Source: Methyloversatilis universalis
GTDB taxonomy: Bacteria > Pseudomonadota > Gammaproteobacteria > Methylococcales > Methylococcaceae
Assembly: GCA_020723665.1 (NCBI GenBank)
Contig: DYIL01000035.1
Span: forward strand, 1-35,510
Direction: 5' to 3'
DNA: 35,510 bases
The notes beneath the pieces were generated by a model. That model was given only the letters and a program-made list of their open reading frames with translations, had not been told where the DNA came from and did no database searches. Of the stretch, positions 16,122 to 27,498 are shown one piece after another; position 1 is the stretch's first letter; each line of letters begins with the position of its first letter. The position numbers and the translations under genes were made by a program.

Positions 16122-16485
16122 GCCGTTCACTCCCTAAACATTCAAAAATAGGCTATTCAGCCGTCCGGCAGCCCAGATCATTCTTTGTTCAAGCAGACTC
16201 GATCGGGCTTGGCGCCGGACGGCAACACTTCCCGTTTTAACAGCGGCTCGGCAAGCTCATTGCCTCGTTGCCGGGAAAAGGCCCGAGAACCGAGACTTTA
16301 GGGACGGACCCGTCATCGGCATAGAATCGCGGGCTCACGATCGCTTGCTCCGGTCCATTTCGGATACACGCGACCCATCCATGGTCGCGCTGCCACATCC
16401 TAAGGAAGCTCTGATCAAGTCCTTCGACAGGCCTGTCCTGAGCTTGTCGAAGGGCGTGAACGGAATCAACTTGTTCAGAGTTTCC
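16122..16485. other. Intergenic region between pgi and the O-methyltransferase
   Basis: The 364 nt contain the repeat element at 16401-16488. The segment 16122-16400 should include the O-methyltransferase promoter, but no clear hexamers or gene were seen. Confidence 0.5.
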
Positions 16486-16488
16486 CTA
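16401..16488. repeat. Short inverted-terminal repeat element at the pgi stop codon
   Basis: The ends are TAAGGAAGCTCTGATCAAG and CTTGTTCAGAGTTTCCCTA, an imperfect inverted repeat. The interior is a CCTTCGACA / TGTCGAAGG hairpin plus GGGCGTGAACGGAATCAA, also found at 21325-21490. The last bases CTA (16486-16488) are the pgi stop codon on the minus strand. Confidence 0.85.
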
Positions 16489-18126
16489 ACGTATTTCTTT
16501 ATAGTAATTGATCAGGCCATTCGTGGAAGCATCGTGGCCAAAAACCCTGTCGTCGTCCGCCAATTCCGCCAGAATGGTTCGGGCCAGCCGCTTGCCCAGC
16601 TCGACTCCCATTTGATCGAAGGAATTGATATTCCAGATCGCGCCCTGAGTGAATATCTTGTGCTCGTACAAGGCGATCAGCGATCCCAGCGTTTCCGGGG
16701 TCAGCTTTCGATAAAGAATCGAGTTGGACGGTTTATTTCCCGGAAAGGTTTTCGCGGCGGCCAATTCCGCCAGTCCCTTGCCGGTCACGCCCGCGGCTTC
16801 GAGCTCGTCCTTGGCTTCGTCGAAAGTCTTGCCGCGCATCAACGCCTCCGGCTGCGCGAGGAAATTGGAAACCAGGATGTCGTGATGCCGACCGAGACCG
16901 TGATGGCTTTGCGCCGCTGCCAAAAAGTCGCAAGGGATCAGCTTTCGGCTTTGATGAATCAACTGGTAAAAGGCATGCTGTCCATTGGTGCCGGGCTGAC
17001 CGAAAATAACAGGACCGGTACTGTAATCGACCGGCTTGCCTTCGATATCCACCATCTTGCCGTTGCTTTCCATGTCGACTTGTTGCAGGTGAGCAGGCAA
17101 TTCTTCCAGATATTGATCGTAGGGCAGAATGGCGTAGGATTCGGCGCCGAAGAAGTTGGCGTACCAGATCCCGAGCAAGCCCATAATCACCGGAATATTC
17201 CGCTCGAAAGGCTGCGTTCGAAAATGCTCGTCTACCTTGTGCGCCCCGGCCAGTAACGCTTCGAACGCGTCCATGCCGACGCACAGGGCTATGGGCAGAC
17301 CGATGGCCGACCATAACGAATACCGGCCGCCCACCCAATCCCAGAATTCGAACATATTCGCCGTGTCGATGCCGAATTCGGCCACTCTTTCGGCATTGGT
17401 CGAAATCGCCACGAAGTGCTTGGCGATGGCGGATTGATCATCGATCTTCGTCAAAAACCATTCCCGCGCCGATCGGGCATTGGTCATGGTCTCCTGCGTG
17501 GTGAAGGTCTTCGACGAAACGCAAAACAGCGTGGTTTCGGGATCCAAGTCGCTCAAGTTGTTCAAAAGATCCGCTTCGTCCACATTGGACACGAAACGCA
17601 CACGCAGGCGGGGATGGGCATAGGGCGAAAGCGCCTTCACCGCCATTTTCGGCCCCAAATCGGAGCCGCCGATACCGATATTGACCACATCGGTGATCGC
17701 TTTGCCGGTACATCCCCGCCATTCGCCGGAACGCACCGATTCGCTGAACTTCCGCATTTGCTCCAGAACCCGATTGACATCGGGCATCACATCCTTGCCG
17801 TCGACGAAAACGGGACGGTTGGAACGGTTGCGAAGAGCGACGTGCAACACGGCGCGATTTTCGGTGACATTGATTTTGTCGCCCCGGAACATGGCGGCGA
17901 TTTTTTCTTTCAATCCGGCCTGCCGGGCCAGATCGAGCAACAGGCTTACGGTTTGATCCGTGATTCGATTCTTGGAGTAATCAAACAATAGATCGTCAAG
18001 GCGCAGCGAGAACCGCTCGAAACGCTGCGGGTCCTCAGCGAACAGGTTTCGCATGTGAAGACCGCTGATTTCACGGTGATGTCGATTGAGCGACTGCCAA
18101 GCCGGAAGGCTGGAAAGTTGGGTCAT
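16486..18126 (-). CDS. pgi: Glucose-6-phosphate isomerase
   Basis: 546 residues, normal for the bacterial Pgi family. It interconverts glucose-6-phosphate and fructose-6-phosphate in the cytoplasm. Visible family signatures are [14 protein letters not shown] (about 148-161), [33 protein letters not shown] (the first PROSITE-type signature), [17 protein letters not shown] with the catalytic His region, and the C-terminal [26 protein letters not shown] carrying the catalytic Lys. The start ATG 18126 matches the usual N-terminal length. The stop codon lies at the very end of a repeat element. The hemerythrin gene lies upstream on the same strand, 166 nt away, separated by an inverted repeat. In a methanotroph it would serve sugar and glycogen metabolism fed by the ribulose monophosphate pathway. 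Confidence 0.97.
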   Translation of the reverse strand: MTQLSSLPAWQSLNRHHREISGLHMRNLFAEDPQRFERFSLRLDDLLFDYSKNRITDQTVSLLLDLARQAGLKEKIAAMFRGDKINVTENRAVLHVALRNRSNRPVFVDGKDVMPDVNRVLEQMRKFSESVRSGEWRGCTGKAITDVVNIGIGGSDLGPKMAVKALSPYAHPRLRVRFVSNVDEADLLNNLSDLDPETTLFCVSSKTFTTQETMTNARSAREWFLTKIDDQSAIAKHFVAISTNAERVAEFGIDTANMFEFWDWVGGRYSLWSAIGLPIALCVGMDAFEALLAGAHKVDEHFRTQPFERNIPVIMGLLGIWYANFFGAESYAILPYDQYLEELPAHLQQVDMESNGKMVDIEGKPVDYSTGPVIFGQPGTNGQHAFYQLIHQSRKLIPCDFLAAAQSHHGLGRHHDILVSNFLAQPEALMRGKTFDEAKDELEAAGVTGKGLAELAAAKTFPGNKPSNSILYRKLTPETLGSLIALYEHKIFTQGAIWNINSFDQMGVELGKRLARTILAELADDDRVFGHDASTNGLINYYKEIR

Positions 18127-18202
18127 CTACTAGTTCCGAATTCGTTATTTTCTCCCCAAAATGCTACTACAGGCCACGAAGTGAATAAATCGGGAATAAC
18201 GA

Positions 18203-18230
18203 AGATTGCCGGCGACGAGGCCGGCAATCT
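18203..18230. other. Perfect 11-bp inverted repeat between hemerythrin and pgi
   Basis: AGATTGCCGGC (18203-18213) pairs with GCCGGCAATCT (18220-18230) across a 6-nt loop. No T run follows on either strand, so it is a weak terminator, an attenuator or a repeat remnant. Confidence 0.6.
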
Positions 18231-18292
18231 CGAATGACGGCAACTCAAGGAACCGCGCAGCCTGTGAAAACGCGGACCACGACCTGCCCGCG

Positions 18293-18700
18293 TCAGGCAA
18301 CGCCCTTGCTGTTTAAGAAAGGACCGTAATGTTTGTCGACGTTTGGAATGTGCTTGACGAGCCAGTCTTTGACAAACGTAGTTGTCTCCGGGGTAATGTC
18401 GATCGCTCCGGCGTGGAATTTCTTCTGAACATCGAGACAGGTTTGCACCAGGTTGTCGTGCTCGGCCTTGTGCGCCGCAAACTCGGAATATCCATGGGCC
18501 TGCATCAGATCTTCTTCGGTCTTGAAATGCATGGCGACGTAATCGATCAGCGCGTCCAGCTGACGCCCGATCGATTGTCGGTCTCCCGAACCTAACGAGT
18601 CGTGCAGCCCGTTTACCATGGCGAAAATTTTCTGATGTTGCTCGTCGGCTTTGCTGACGTTTGTTCCGAATGCTTCTTTAGTCCACTCTAAAAGGGCCAT
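18293..18700 (-). CDS. Bacteriohemerythrin (single-domain oxygen-binding protein)
   Basis: 135 residues forming one four-helix hemerythrin domain. All diiron ligands are in place: His22 (ADEQH), His58 and Glu62 (HFKTE), His77 and His81 (HKAEH), His117 and Asp122 (HIPNVD). The closest protein I can recall is McHr of Methylococcus capsulatus, which has been proposed to carry oxygen to the particulate methane monooxygenase membranes. There is no signal peptide, so it should be cytoplasmic. AGAGGT lies about 9 nt before the ATG. An FNR-type box with a -10 element lies upstream, suggesting induction at low oxygen. It is a single-gene unit, apart from possible readthrough to pgi. Confidence 0.95.
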   Translation of the reverse strand: MALLEWTKEAFGTNVSKADEQHQKIFAMVNGLHDSLGSGDRQSIGRQLDALIDYVAMHFKTEEDLMQAHGYSEFAAHKAEHDNLVQTCLDVQKKFHAGAIDITPETTTFVKDWLVKHIPNVDKHYGPFLNSKGVA

Positions 18701-18763
18701 CGGATTTACCTCTTGAATATTGACTATGTTTCAGTGATCTGGATGCCGAATAGGCCGTGGAAC

Positions 18764-18803
18764 TTTATAATGTCCGCGTAGACCCATTTTTGATTTATGT
18801 CAA
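18764..18803 (-). promoter_or_regulatory. FNR/Anr-type promoter of the hemerythrin gene
   Basis: On the minus strand, TTGAC-ATAA-ATCAA (18803-18790) is a full match to the FNR consensus TTGAY-N4-ATCAA. A TATAAA -10 hexamer lies at 18769-18764. The box centre would be about 40 nt before the predicted start of transcription, the position of class II FNR activation. The leader would be about 57 nt. Confidence 0.6.
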
Positions 18804-18864
18804 GTCTTTGCGATTGACTATTCAGCGACGCCAATTGAAATCGTCGGAGTCGAGGTACTCCGGT

Positions 18865-18870
18865 TATAAT
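18865..18870 (+). promoter_or_regulatory. Possible -10 element for argH
   Basis: TATAAT lies 38 nt before the argH ATG. The nearest -35-like hexamer, TTGAAA (18835-18840), is 24 nt away, too far for standard spacing, so only the -10 is proposed. Confidence 0.35.
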
Positions 18871-18908
18871 GATCGGGGCAAAAGCCTTTCTTTCAGAATA
18901 AGATTCCG

Positions 18909-20306
18909 ATGAGCAGCGAACCCAAACCCTGGGCAGGCCGTTTCACCGAGGCTACCGATGCCTTCGTAGAGGCCTTTACCGCATCCGTTGACTTCGACAA
19001 GCGCCTGGCCCCTTATGACATTCAGGGTTCCATCGCCCATGCCGCGATGCTGAAACGCATCGGTGTGTTGAGCGAGGAGGAGTGCCAGATCATTACGCAA
19101 GGATTGGAACAGATCCGCGGAGAGATCGAACGCGGCGAATTCTCCTGGTCGGTAAAGCTCGAAGATGTCCATATGAACATCGAGGCCCGTTTAACCGAGC
19201 GCGTCGGCGAAGCAGGGAAGAAACTGCACACCGGCCGTTCCCGAAACGACCAGGTCGCCACCGACGTCCGGCTGTATCTGCGCCATGAGATCGACCGAAT
19301 TATCCGCGAAATTCTCAGACTTCAGACTGGGTTATTGGACCTTGCGGAACGCGAAGCGGATACGATCATGCCGGGGTTCACGCATCTCCAGGTCGCCCAA
19401 CCGGTAAGCTTCGGCCATCATTTATTGGCCTGGTACGAAATGTTGTCGAGAGATCGTGAGCGCCTGCTCGACTGTCGCAAACGAGTCAACATCATGCCTT
19501 TGGGCGCGGCCGCCTTGGCCGGCACGACGTTCCCACTGGATCGTTTTTATACCGCCGAACTGCTCGGCTTCGACCGACCGGCGGCGAATTCCTTGGATGC
19601 GGTCAGCGATCGCGATTTCGCCGTCGAATTCACGGCCTGCGCCAGCCTCATCATGATGCACTTGTCGCGATTCTCCGAAGAGCTGATTCTATGGACGTCG
19701 GCCCAATTCGATTTCATCGATTTGCCGGACGCTTTTTGCACCGGCTCTTCGATCATGCCGCAGAAAAAAAACCCGGACGTGCCGGAACTCGTTCGGGGCA
19801 AGTCAGGGCGTGTGTTCGGACACCTCATGAGCCTGCTGACGCTGATGAAAAGCCAACCGCTGGCGTACAACAAGGACAACCAGGAGGACAAGGAGCCTTT
19901 GTTCGACACGGTGGACACCTTGCGAAATTGTCTTCGGGCTTTCGCCGATATGATGCCCCATGTTCGGCCAAATCGGGACAGCATGTACAATTCGGCACAA
20001 AAAGGCTACGCAACGGCCACGGATTTGGCGGACTACCTGGTTCGCAGAGGCGTTCCGTTCCGCGACGCCCACGAGATCGTCGGCAAAGCCGTGCGGTTGG
20101 GCATAGAAACCGGACGCGACCTTGCCCACTTGTCTTTGACCGAATTGCAACGATTGTCGGCTACGATCGGACCCGATGTTTTCGAAATCCTGACGCTGGA
20201 AGGCTCGGTCAGGGCGCGCAACCACTTCGGCGGAACCGCTCCCGACCAGGTTAGAGCGGCCGTAAAGCAGGCTCGGCAACGTCTCGAGGAGGTGGCTAAG
20301 ACTTGA
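18909..20306 (+). CDS. argH: Argininosuccinate lyase
   Basis: 465 residues, typical for ArgH. It cleaves argininosuccinate to arginine and fumarate, the last step of arginine synthesis, in the cytoplasm. The N-terminal [26 protein letters not shown] is characteristic. Further motifs are the active-site [35 protein letters not shown] with the catalytic His, and the superfamily signature [12 protein letters not shown] carrying the catalytic Ser loop. It runs divergently from the hemerythrin gene across 208 nt. Its stop overlaps the start of the histidine phosphatase gene by 4 nt, so the two are translationally coupled. Confidence 0.98.
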   Translation: MSSEPKPWAGRFTEATDAFVEAFTASVDFDKRLAPYDIQGSIAHAAMLKRIGVLSEEECQIITQGLEQIRGEIERGEFSWSVKLEDVHMNIEARLTERVGEAGKKLHTGRSRNDQVATDVRLYLRHEIDRIIREILRLQTGLLDLAEREADTIMPGFTHLQVAQPVSFGHHLLAWYEMLSRDRERLLDCRKRVNIMPLGAAALAGTTFPLDRFYTAELLGFDRPAANSLDAVSDRDFAVEFTACASLIMMHLSRFSEELILWTSAQFDFIDLPDAFCTGSSIMPQKKNPDVPELVRGKSGRVFGHLMSLLTLMKSQPLAYNKDNQEDKEPLFDTVDTLRNCLRAFADMMPHVRPNRDSMYNSAQKGYATATDLADYLVRRGVPFRDAHEIVGKAVRLGIETGRDLAHLSLTELQRLSATIGPDVFEILTLEGSVRARNHFGGTAPDQVRAAVKQARQRLEEVAKT

Positions 20307-20929
20307 TTACCGAGGAGCGCGTTTCAACCCTCATCGACCTGATGCGCCACGGCGAGCCCGTGGGCGGAAGCCGATACCGCGGACAGATCGACGATCCCTT
20401 GAGCGACAAGGGCTGGTCGCAGATGTGGGCTGCCGTCGGTCAGGATTATCCATGGGAGATTATCGTCACCTCGCCGCTCGCCCGGTGCCAAGCCTTCGCC
20501 GAAGAATTGAGCGAGCGCAGCCGGATTCCCATGGAAATCGAACCGCGACTGAAGGAGATCGGTTTCGGCGTATGGCAAGGGAAGACGCGGGAGGAAATCA
20601 CCCAGTACGACCCCGGCGTGCTCCAGCGTTTTTATCGCGACCCCATGAACAACCGCCCCGACGACGCCGAGGGACTCGCAGAGTTCAGAAGCCGCATCGT
20701 CTCGGCCTGGAACGACATTCTCAACCGCCACGCCGGAAAACATATCCTCATCATCTGCCACGCCGGCACCATTCGCATGGTGCTTGCCCATATCCTGGAC
20801 ATTCCTTTGTCCAACCTGTTCCGAATCAAGGTCGCCACCGCCGGCATCACACGCATCGAGTGCCTGGAACAGGGCGAGGAGTTCCTGGGGCAACTGGTTT
20901 TCCACGGCGGGTCGCTGCAAGCGCGTTAG
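20303..20929 (+). CDS. Histidine phosphatase superfamily protein
   Basis: 208 residues if it starts at the TTG that overlaps the argH stop (TTGA), with GAGGAGG about 10-16 nt upstream; the first ATG (20342) falls inside the active-site motif and is too late. The phosphohistidine motif LMRHGEP is near residue 14, and the second catalytic His is in CHAGTIRMV. The [17 protein letters not shown] segment is typical of the CobC/alpha-ribazole phosphatase and phosphoglycerate-mutase-like branch, which acts on small phosphoesters. A cobalamin role is possible, but no cob genes are nearby. Coupling to argH implies co-expression, not necessarily a shared pathway. Confidence 0.85.
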   Translation: MITEERVSTLIDLMRHGEPVGGSRYRGQIDDPLSDKGWSQMWAAVGQDYPWEIIVTSPLARCQAFAEELSERSRIPMEIEPRLKEIGFGVWQGKTREEITQYDPGVLQRFYRDPMNNRPDDAEGLAEFRSRIVSAWNDILNRHAGKHILIICHAGTIRMVLAHILDIPLSNLFRIKVATAGITRIECLEQGEEFLGQLVFHGGSLQAR

Positions 20930-20936
20930 CCTCCGT

Positions 20937-21287
20937 TCAGCTTACCGGCCGATCTTCGCTCAGCGCGATCCATCCTATGGCGATCCGGTAAACGACCCAG
21001 ATCGTGTTGGCGGTGAGAATGACGTAGCCTATGAACAGGAACAAGGTCAGCCCGCCGACGATACCCCACAGGATGCTGTACCAGAAGGTTCTGATTTGCC
21101 AGCGGAAATGCGTCTCCAGCCAGGTACCCGCCACGTCCGGCCACTTCACGTAATTGATCACCGCGGCCACGATATAGGTGATTCCGACCAGGAAGGACGC
21201 GGCCTGCAAGGCATAGATGACTTGTGTGAGTCTTTTCTCTTTACCGAGATCCCTTGCACTCGATTTGGGAAACGTCTCGCCTTGCAT
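20937..21287 (-). CDS. Small multi-pass membrane protein, DUF4870/Tic20-like
   Basis: 116 residues. After a charged 20-residue N-terminus there are three hydrophobic segments (about 22-45, 68-88, 90-108). The segment ETHFRWQIRTFWYSILWGIVG is typical of DUF4870-like proteins, whose function is unknown. GGAGG precedes the ATG by about 7 nt. It converges with the phosphatase gene and lies beyond the repeat element downstream of murU's stop. Confidence 0.72.
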   Translation of the reverse strand: MQGETFPKSSARDLGKEKRLTQVIYALQAASFLVGITYIVAAVINYVKWPDVAGTWLETHFRWQIRTFWYSILWGIVGGLTLFLFIGYVILTANTIWVVYRIAIGWIALSEDRPVS

Positions 21288-21324
21288 TTCAAACCTCCGG
21301 TATCAGGCCCATCGTGACTTACGC

Positions 21325-23165
<1,841 letters not shown>

Positions 23166-23381
23166 GTTGACGGTCCCTGTGTCGAAAAATACTCGAACAA
23201 CCTGGATCTTACGGTAGAATGCCGCCGTTGGATTGGATATTTCACCATAAAGTACCGCTTTAAGATAATGCCTTCCGCGATCGTGACCTTATCGCGCCCA
23301 TCGTCGGCTCGTTTTCTGCTTTAACGGCGTGGCGGCCACTTTGCGACTTGCCTTTCAGATTTAAATACCCCCTGCTGCAGC

Positions 23382-26135
23382 ATGGTGTTCCTGTTTCATC
23401 TCAACCGTGGCCGATCGGTATTGATGTTATGCCTTGGATTGGGTCCCTCTTGCCTTTTGGCGGCTGCGTCCGACTGGGATTGTCAGCGCAGCAAAGACGA
23501 TAAGGAATGGGTCTGCGTCACCCGGAAATCCAAGCCCGAGACCGCCGTTACGACAGCGGCCGAACCGCGGCAGGAAACGGCGGAACCCGCGAAAGAGATC
23601 GAGCCGGCCACGGGCTCCGCCATTGCCAAGCCCGAAACACCGCGCCCGCCAAGGGCCCGGGAACCCGCCCTGACAGCCAAGCCCGAGTTGAAGCAGGCGG
23701 ACCGCCCGATCCCGCCAGCGCCGCCCAAATCGGTCGCGACGGCCAAACCGCCGGGCTGGAGCTGCCGCCCCGGCGAAACCGGAAAGGAATGGGATTGCTC
23801 CTTGGTTGGGCCGGATCCGAAAGGTCTCGCGCACGTCGTTCCCGAAGAGAGCAAGACAGCCGAAAATTGGGCGGAAACCACGACGATTACCGAGGAAGAC
23901 GAACAACGCTTCCGTAACTTGATGACCTTGCTTCCGGCTGACCCCTGGGCAAGAGCCTGCGCAGGCAAACCGGAATCGGCGCCGATGACCGAGTTTCTGC
24001 TGACCCCGCAGGACAAGCTCGCACGGGAAAAGGAACCGCTGGAAATCCGGTCCGATTATGCCGAAATGGTGGATGATGAAATCGCAACCTTTATCGGTTC
24101 CGCCGAGCTGACGCGGGCGGATCAAAAACTATGGGGGGATTTCGTCACCCACAACACCGTTTCGGAAACCCTGAACGCGCGAGGCAACGTCGTTTATCAG
24201 GAGAAAGGGCTCACTTTCTCCAGCGATACCGGTTTTCTGGAGCTCGATACGAACCGCGGCGTTCTACGCAACGCCCAGTTCATTTTGGGAACGATTCCGG
24301 CGCGGGGCACCTCTCGTTTGACTCATTTCGACAGCAGCACCTTATCGCGCTATGAGAAATTCACTTACACCACTTGTCCACCCGGCGACACGGACTGGAT
24401 GCTCCATGCCCGTAACGTCAAGATCAACAAAGAAACCGGACGCGGTTCAGCGAAACATGCCTGGCTGGAATTCAAAGGCGTACCTTTCCTTTACACCCCT
24501 TACATGACCTTTCCGGTGGACGACCGGAGGCAGACCGGCTTCCTCACGCCCTCTTTCGGCAGCACCAGGGTCAGGGGCTTCGATTTCACGATACCGTATT
24601 ACTTTAACCTGGCACCCAATTATGACGCCACCTTCACGCCGCGGATCCTCACCAAGCGAGGTCTTCTCTTGCGTGGCGAGTTCCGGTATCTGACCGAAAT
24701 GACACGGGGCCGCCTATTCGCCGAGTACATGCCCCACGACGACGTGCGCGGCGATTCCCGAGGTCAGTTCGGTTTACTGAACGATACCCGGTTGACCGAC
24801 AATTTGTTTGCGCATGTGAACGCCAATTACGTATCCGACGACCGTTATCTGAACGAGCTGGGCAACCAGCTGCATATCGTCGACCGGCGGCATATCCGCA
24901 GCTGGGGTCAGTTGAATTATGCGGGCGCGAATTACAGCGTTACGACCCTGGCCGACTACTACCAGACCATCGACCCGACCATACCCCCGGAGTCGAGGCC
25001 TTATTACCGCTTGCCAATGGTGGCTTTCAATTACGCGCACGGGCTGGGCAACACCGGCTTTGTCTTTAGCGGTCTCAGCGAGATCGCGAACTTCAGGCAT
25101 ACCGGCGGCCGCGTCACCGGCCAACGTCTCAATGTAATACCCAAGATTTCCTACCCGTTCCAAAAAGCCGCCGGTTTCGTCATTCCCAGTCTGAGTTTGC
25201 AATACACCCAATACTGGCTGCAGGATCAAACCCCCGGCCTCGACGACGCACCGAGTCGGACCGCGCCGATCTTCTCCCTGGACAGCGGGCTGTTTTTCGA
25301 GCGCGAATTTGAACTGGGCGCTACGCCGCTGCTCCAAACTTTGGAGCCTCGCCTCTTTTACCTGTACATTCCCGACAAGAAACAGGATCAACTCCCCGTA
25401 TTCGATACCGGCGAATACGACTTCAGTTTTTACCAGCTATTTCGCGAGAACCGGTTTACCGGGTACGACCGCCTAGGCGATGCCAATCAGGTCACACTGG
25501 CACTCACCTCCCGAATGATTGATCAGGCTTCGGGAATGGAGCGCCTCCGGGCAAGTATCGGAGAAATTTTTTACTTCGACGACCGCGATGTAAGCTTGCC
25601 CAACCTCCCTCAAAGGCCTGGGAACAAATCCAATCTCGTCGGCGAAGTCTATTCGCGGCTGACCAATACTTGGTCGGTTCGCACCGGCGGACAGTGGAAT
25701 CCGGATGAGGGCACGATCGATCGCGGTCAGGTGGCCTTGCAGTACGACGACCGAGACAATCATCTGTTCAACGTCGCTTATCGGTTTCGTCGCGACCAAA
25801 ACCTTGATTTAGTCCGTCTGGATTTAACCGACGTTTCTTTCCGCTTGCCGTTTGCAAAAGGGTGGAACGCCATTGGCCGCTGGCAATACTCTCTGCTGGA
25901 TCAGGTGACTTTGGAAAGCTTCTTTGGAATCGAGCGGGAAACCTGTTGTTGGCGTTTCAGTGTCATAGGACGGCATTACATCAACGACGTACGAACCGGC
26001 GCCGATGGCGGCAATGTCGCCAACAACGAGGTATTCTTTCAGCTCGAATTGAAAGGACTGACCCGCTTCGGTCGGCAGATAGATCGATTCTTGCAGCGTA
26101 GCATCAGTGGCTATCGGCTTGAAGATGATGAATGA
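23382..26135 (+). CDS. lptD: LPS-assembly protein LptD
   Basis: 917 residues. A signal peptide (about 1-29) precedes a Pro/Ala/Lys-rich linker. The OstA/LptA-like beta-jellyroll lies at about 215-350 (LEIRSDYAEMVDDEIATFIGSAELTRADQ), and the large C-terminal barrel contains TPYMTFPVDDRRQTGFLTPS. LptD inserts LPS into the outer leaflet with LptE. The conserved C-terminal Cys pair is at 855-856 (ETCCW). The N-terminal region carries a twice-repeated W-x-C...W-x-C motif (Cys34/45 and Cys128/139) plus Cys193 as candidate disulfide partners. It starts the lptD-surA-pdxA-rsmA operon, and surA begins inside its last codons. Confidence 0.96.
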   Translation: MVFLFHLNRGRSVLMLCLGLGPSCLLAAASDWDCQRSKDDKEWVCVTRKSKPETAVTTAAEPRQETAEPAKEIEPATGSAIAKPETPRPPRAREPALTAKPELKQADRPIPPAPPKSVATAKPPGWSCRPGETGKEWDCSLVGPDPKGLAHVVPEESKTAENWAETTTITEEDEQRFRNLMTLLPADPWARACAGKPESAPMTEFLLTPQDKLAREKEPLEIRSDYAEMVDDEIATFIGSAELTRADQKLWGDFVTHNTVSETLNARGNVVYQEKGLTFSSDTGFLELDTNRGVLRNAQFILGTIPARGTSRLTHFDSSTLSRYEKFTYTTCPPGDTDWMLHARNVKINKETGRGSAKHAWLEFKGVPFLYTPYMTFPVDDRRQTGFLTPSFGSTRVRGFDFTIPYYFNLAPNYDATFTPRILTKRGLLLRGEFRYLTEMTRGRLFAEYMPHDDVRGDSRGQFGLLNDTRLTDNLFAHVNANYVSDDRYLNELGNQLHIVDRRHIRSWGQLNYAGANYSVTTLADYYQTIDPTIPPESRPYYRLPMVAFNYAHGLGNTGFVFSGLSEIANFRHTGGRVTGQRLNVIPKISYPFQKAAGFVIPSLSLQYTQYWLQDQTPGLDDAPSRTAPIFSLDSGLFFEREFELGATPLLQTLEPRLFYLYIPDKKQDQLPVFDTGEYDFSFYQLFRENRFTGYDRLGDANQVTLALTSRMIDQASGMERLRASIGEIFYFDDRDVSLPNLPQRPGNKSNLVGEVYSRLTNTWSVRTGGQWNPDEGTIDRGQVALQYDDRDNHLFNVAYRFRRDQNLDLVRLDLTDVSFRLPFAKGWNAIGRWQYSLLDQVTLESFFGIERETCCWRFSVIGRHYINDVRTGADGGNVANNEVFFQLELKGLTRFGRQIDRFLQRSISGYRLEDDE

Positions 26136-27498
26136 TCGAACACGACCGACCATGTACGAAATAAACTTTTGTCGCCTAAGACGTCCGCGATTCAGCAGGT
26201 TTATTTTCCTGTGGCTGCTTCTGCTGCCATGGGCGGCGCTCGCCGGTAGGCCGATCGACCGCATCGTGGCGGTTGTCGAGGACGGCGTGATCCTGGAAAG
26301 CGAACTGCGGCAAAAAGTCGAATCCGTCAAAGCCAGCCTGCGCCAGAGCGACACCCCTCTGCCGCCCGATGAAATCCTGGCTCGGCAAGTCCTAGAACGA
26401 CTGATCGTCGACAAAATTCAAGTGCATTTGGCCGAAAAGGCCGGCATCCGGGTCGACGACGAAACCCTGAGGCAGGCGGTGCAGCAAATCGCCCAGCGCA
26501 ACAACATGAGTTTGGAGGAATTTCGCCGATCCTTGCGGCAAGAAGGCATTGATTACGCCGCATTCATCGAACAGATCCGTAACGAAATCACCGTCGGGCG
26601 CCTTCGGAGCAGCCAGGTCAACAGCCAGATCAAAGTCAGCGATCACGAAGTGGAACACTATCTGGAAACCCATGGAAAATCGGACGTCAATCGCGACAGC
26701 GAATACTTGCTGGGTCATATTCTGATCGCAACCCCCCAAGCGGCGTCGCCGTCCGAGGTGCAAAAGGCCAAAGAAAAAGCTGAGCGATTGATCGATGAAC
26801 TCAGGCAGGGCTTGGATTTCAAGCAAGCGGCCTTGTCGTCCTCCGATGCGGCACAGGCACTGAGCGGCGGCGATCTCGGCTGGCGCAGATTGAGTCAGAT
26901 CCCGTCCTTGTTCGTCGATCTGGTACCGACGATGAAGCAAGGCAGCATCGAAGGACCGATTCGAAGCCCGAGCGGATTTCACATCATCAAGCTGCTCGGA
27001 ATCAAAGGCGGTGCGGACGAGAGCATGACCAAGACGCATGTGCGTCATATTTTGATCAAACCCAACGAAGTTTTGTCCGATGAAGATGCCAAGCAAAAGC
27101 TGTTGAACCTGAAACAGCGCATCGAAGCCGGCGAAGACTTCGCCGCGTTGGCGCGCGGCCATTCCGACGACAAAGGTTCGGCGATCAAGGGCGGCGATCT
27201 CGGTTTCGTACAGCCGGGCGCTTTGGTGCCGCCTTTCGAGGACGCCATGAACCGGCTGGAGGTCAACCAGCTCAGCAACCCGGTGCAAACCCAATTCGGC
27301 TGGCACTTGATCCAAGTTCTCGAACGGCAAGAGTCCAGCGACACCGACGAGTTGTTGAAGAACAAAGCCCGCGAGGAAATCTTTAAACGCAAAGTCGAAG
27401 AGGAGACCGAACTTTGGCTGCGCCGGATTCGTGACGAAGCCTATGTCGAAATTCGCTTGAACGAACCCGAAACCACCTCGTTTATGCCGTCCTTCTAA
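26128..27498 (+). CDS. surA: Periplasmic chaperone/peptidyl-prolyl isomerase SurA
   Basis: About 456 residues from ATG 26128. Alternatives in the same frame are GTG 26107, ATG 26125 and ATG 26152; none has a strong ribosome site. The signal peptide has a long Leu-rich core ending WAALA before [21 protein letters not shown], the conserved SurA N-terminal chaperone segment. Two parvulin domains follow (about 192-292 and 302-405), each with HILI and the GGDLG(W/F) motif. SurA escorts outer-membrane beta-barrels, including LptD, to the BAM complex. It overlaps the lptD end by 8 nt, and its TAA stop shares a base with the pdxA ATG. Confidence 0.95.
   Translation: MNDRTRPTMYEINFCRLRRPRFSRFIFLWLLLLPWAALAGRPIDRIVAVVEDGVILESELRQKVESVKASLRQSDTPLPPDEILARQVLERLIVDKIQVHLAEKAGIRVDDETLRQAVQQIAQRNNMSLEEFRRSLRQEGIDYAAFIEQIRNEITVGRLRSSQVNSQIKVSDHEVEHYLETHGKSDVNRDSEYLLGHILIATPQAASPSEVQKAKEKAERLIDELRQGLDFKQAALSSSDAAQALSGGDLGWRRLSQIPSLFVDLVPTMKQGSIEGPIRSPSGFHIIKLLGIKGGADESMTKTHVRHILIKPNEVLSDEDAKQKLLNLKQRIEAGEDFAALARGHSDDKGSAIKGGDLGFVQPGALVPPFEDAMNRLEVNQLSNPVQTQFGWHLIQVLERQESSDTDELLKNKAREEIFKRKVEEETELWLRRIRDEAYVEIRLNEPETTSFMPSF

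Noticed and set aside
18835..18870. TTGAAA/TATAAT as a complete sigma-70 promoter for argH
   Set aside because: The spacer is 24 nt, well beyond 16-18 nt. Only the -10 was kept, at low confidence.
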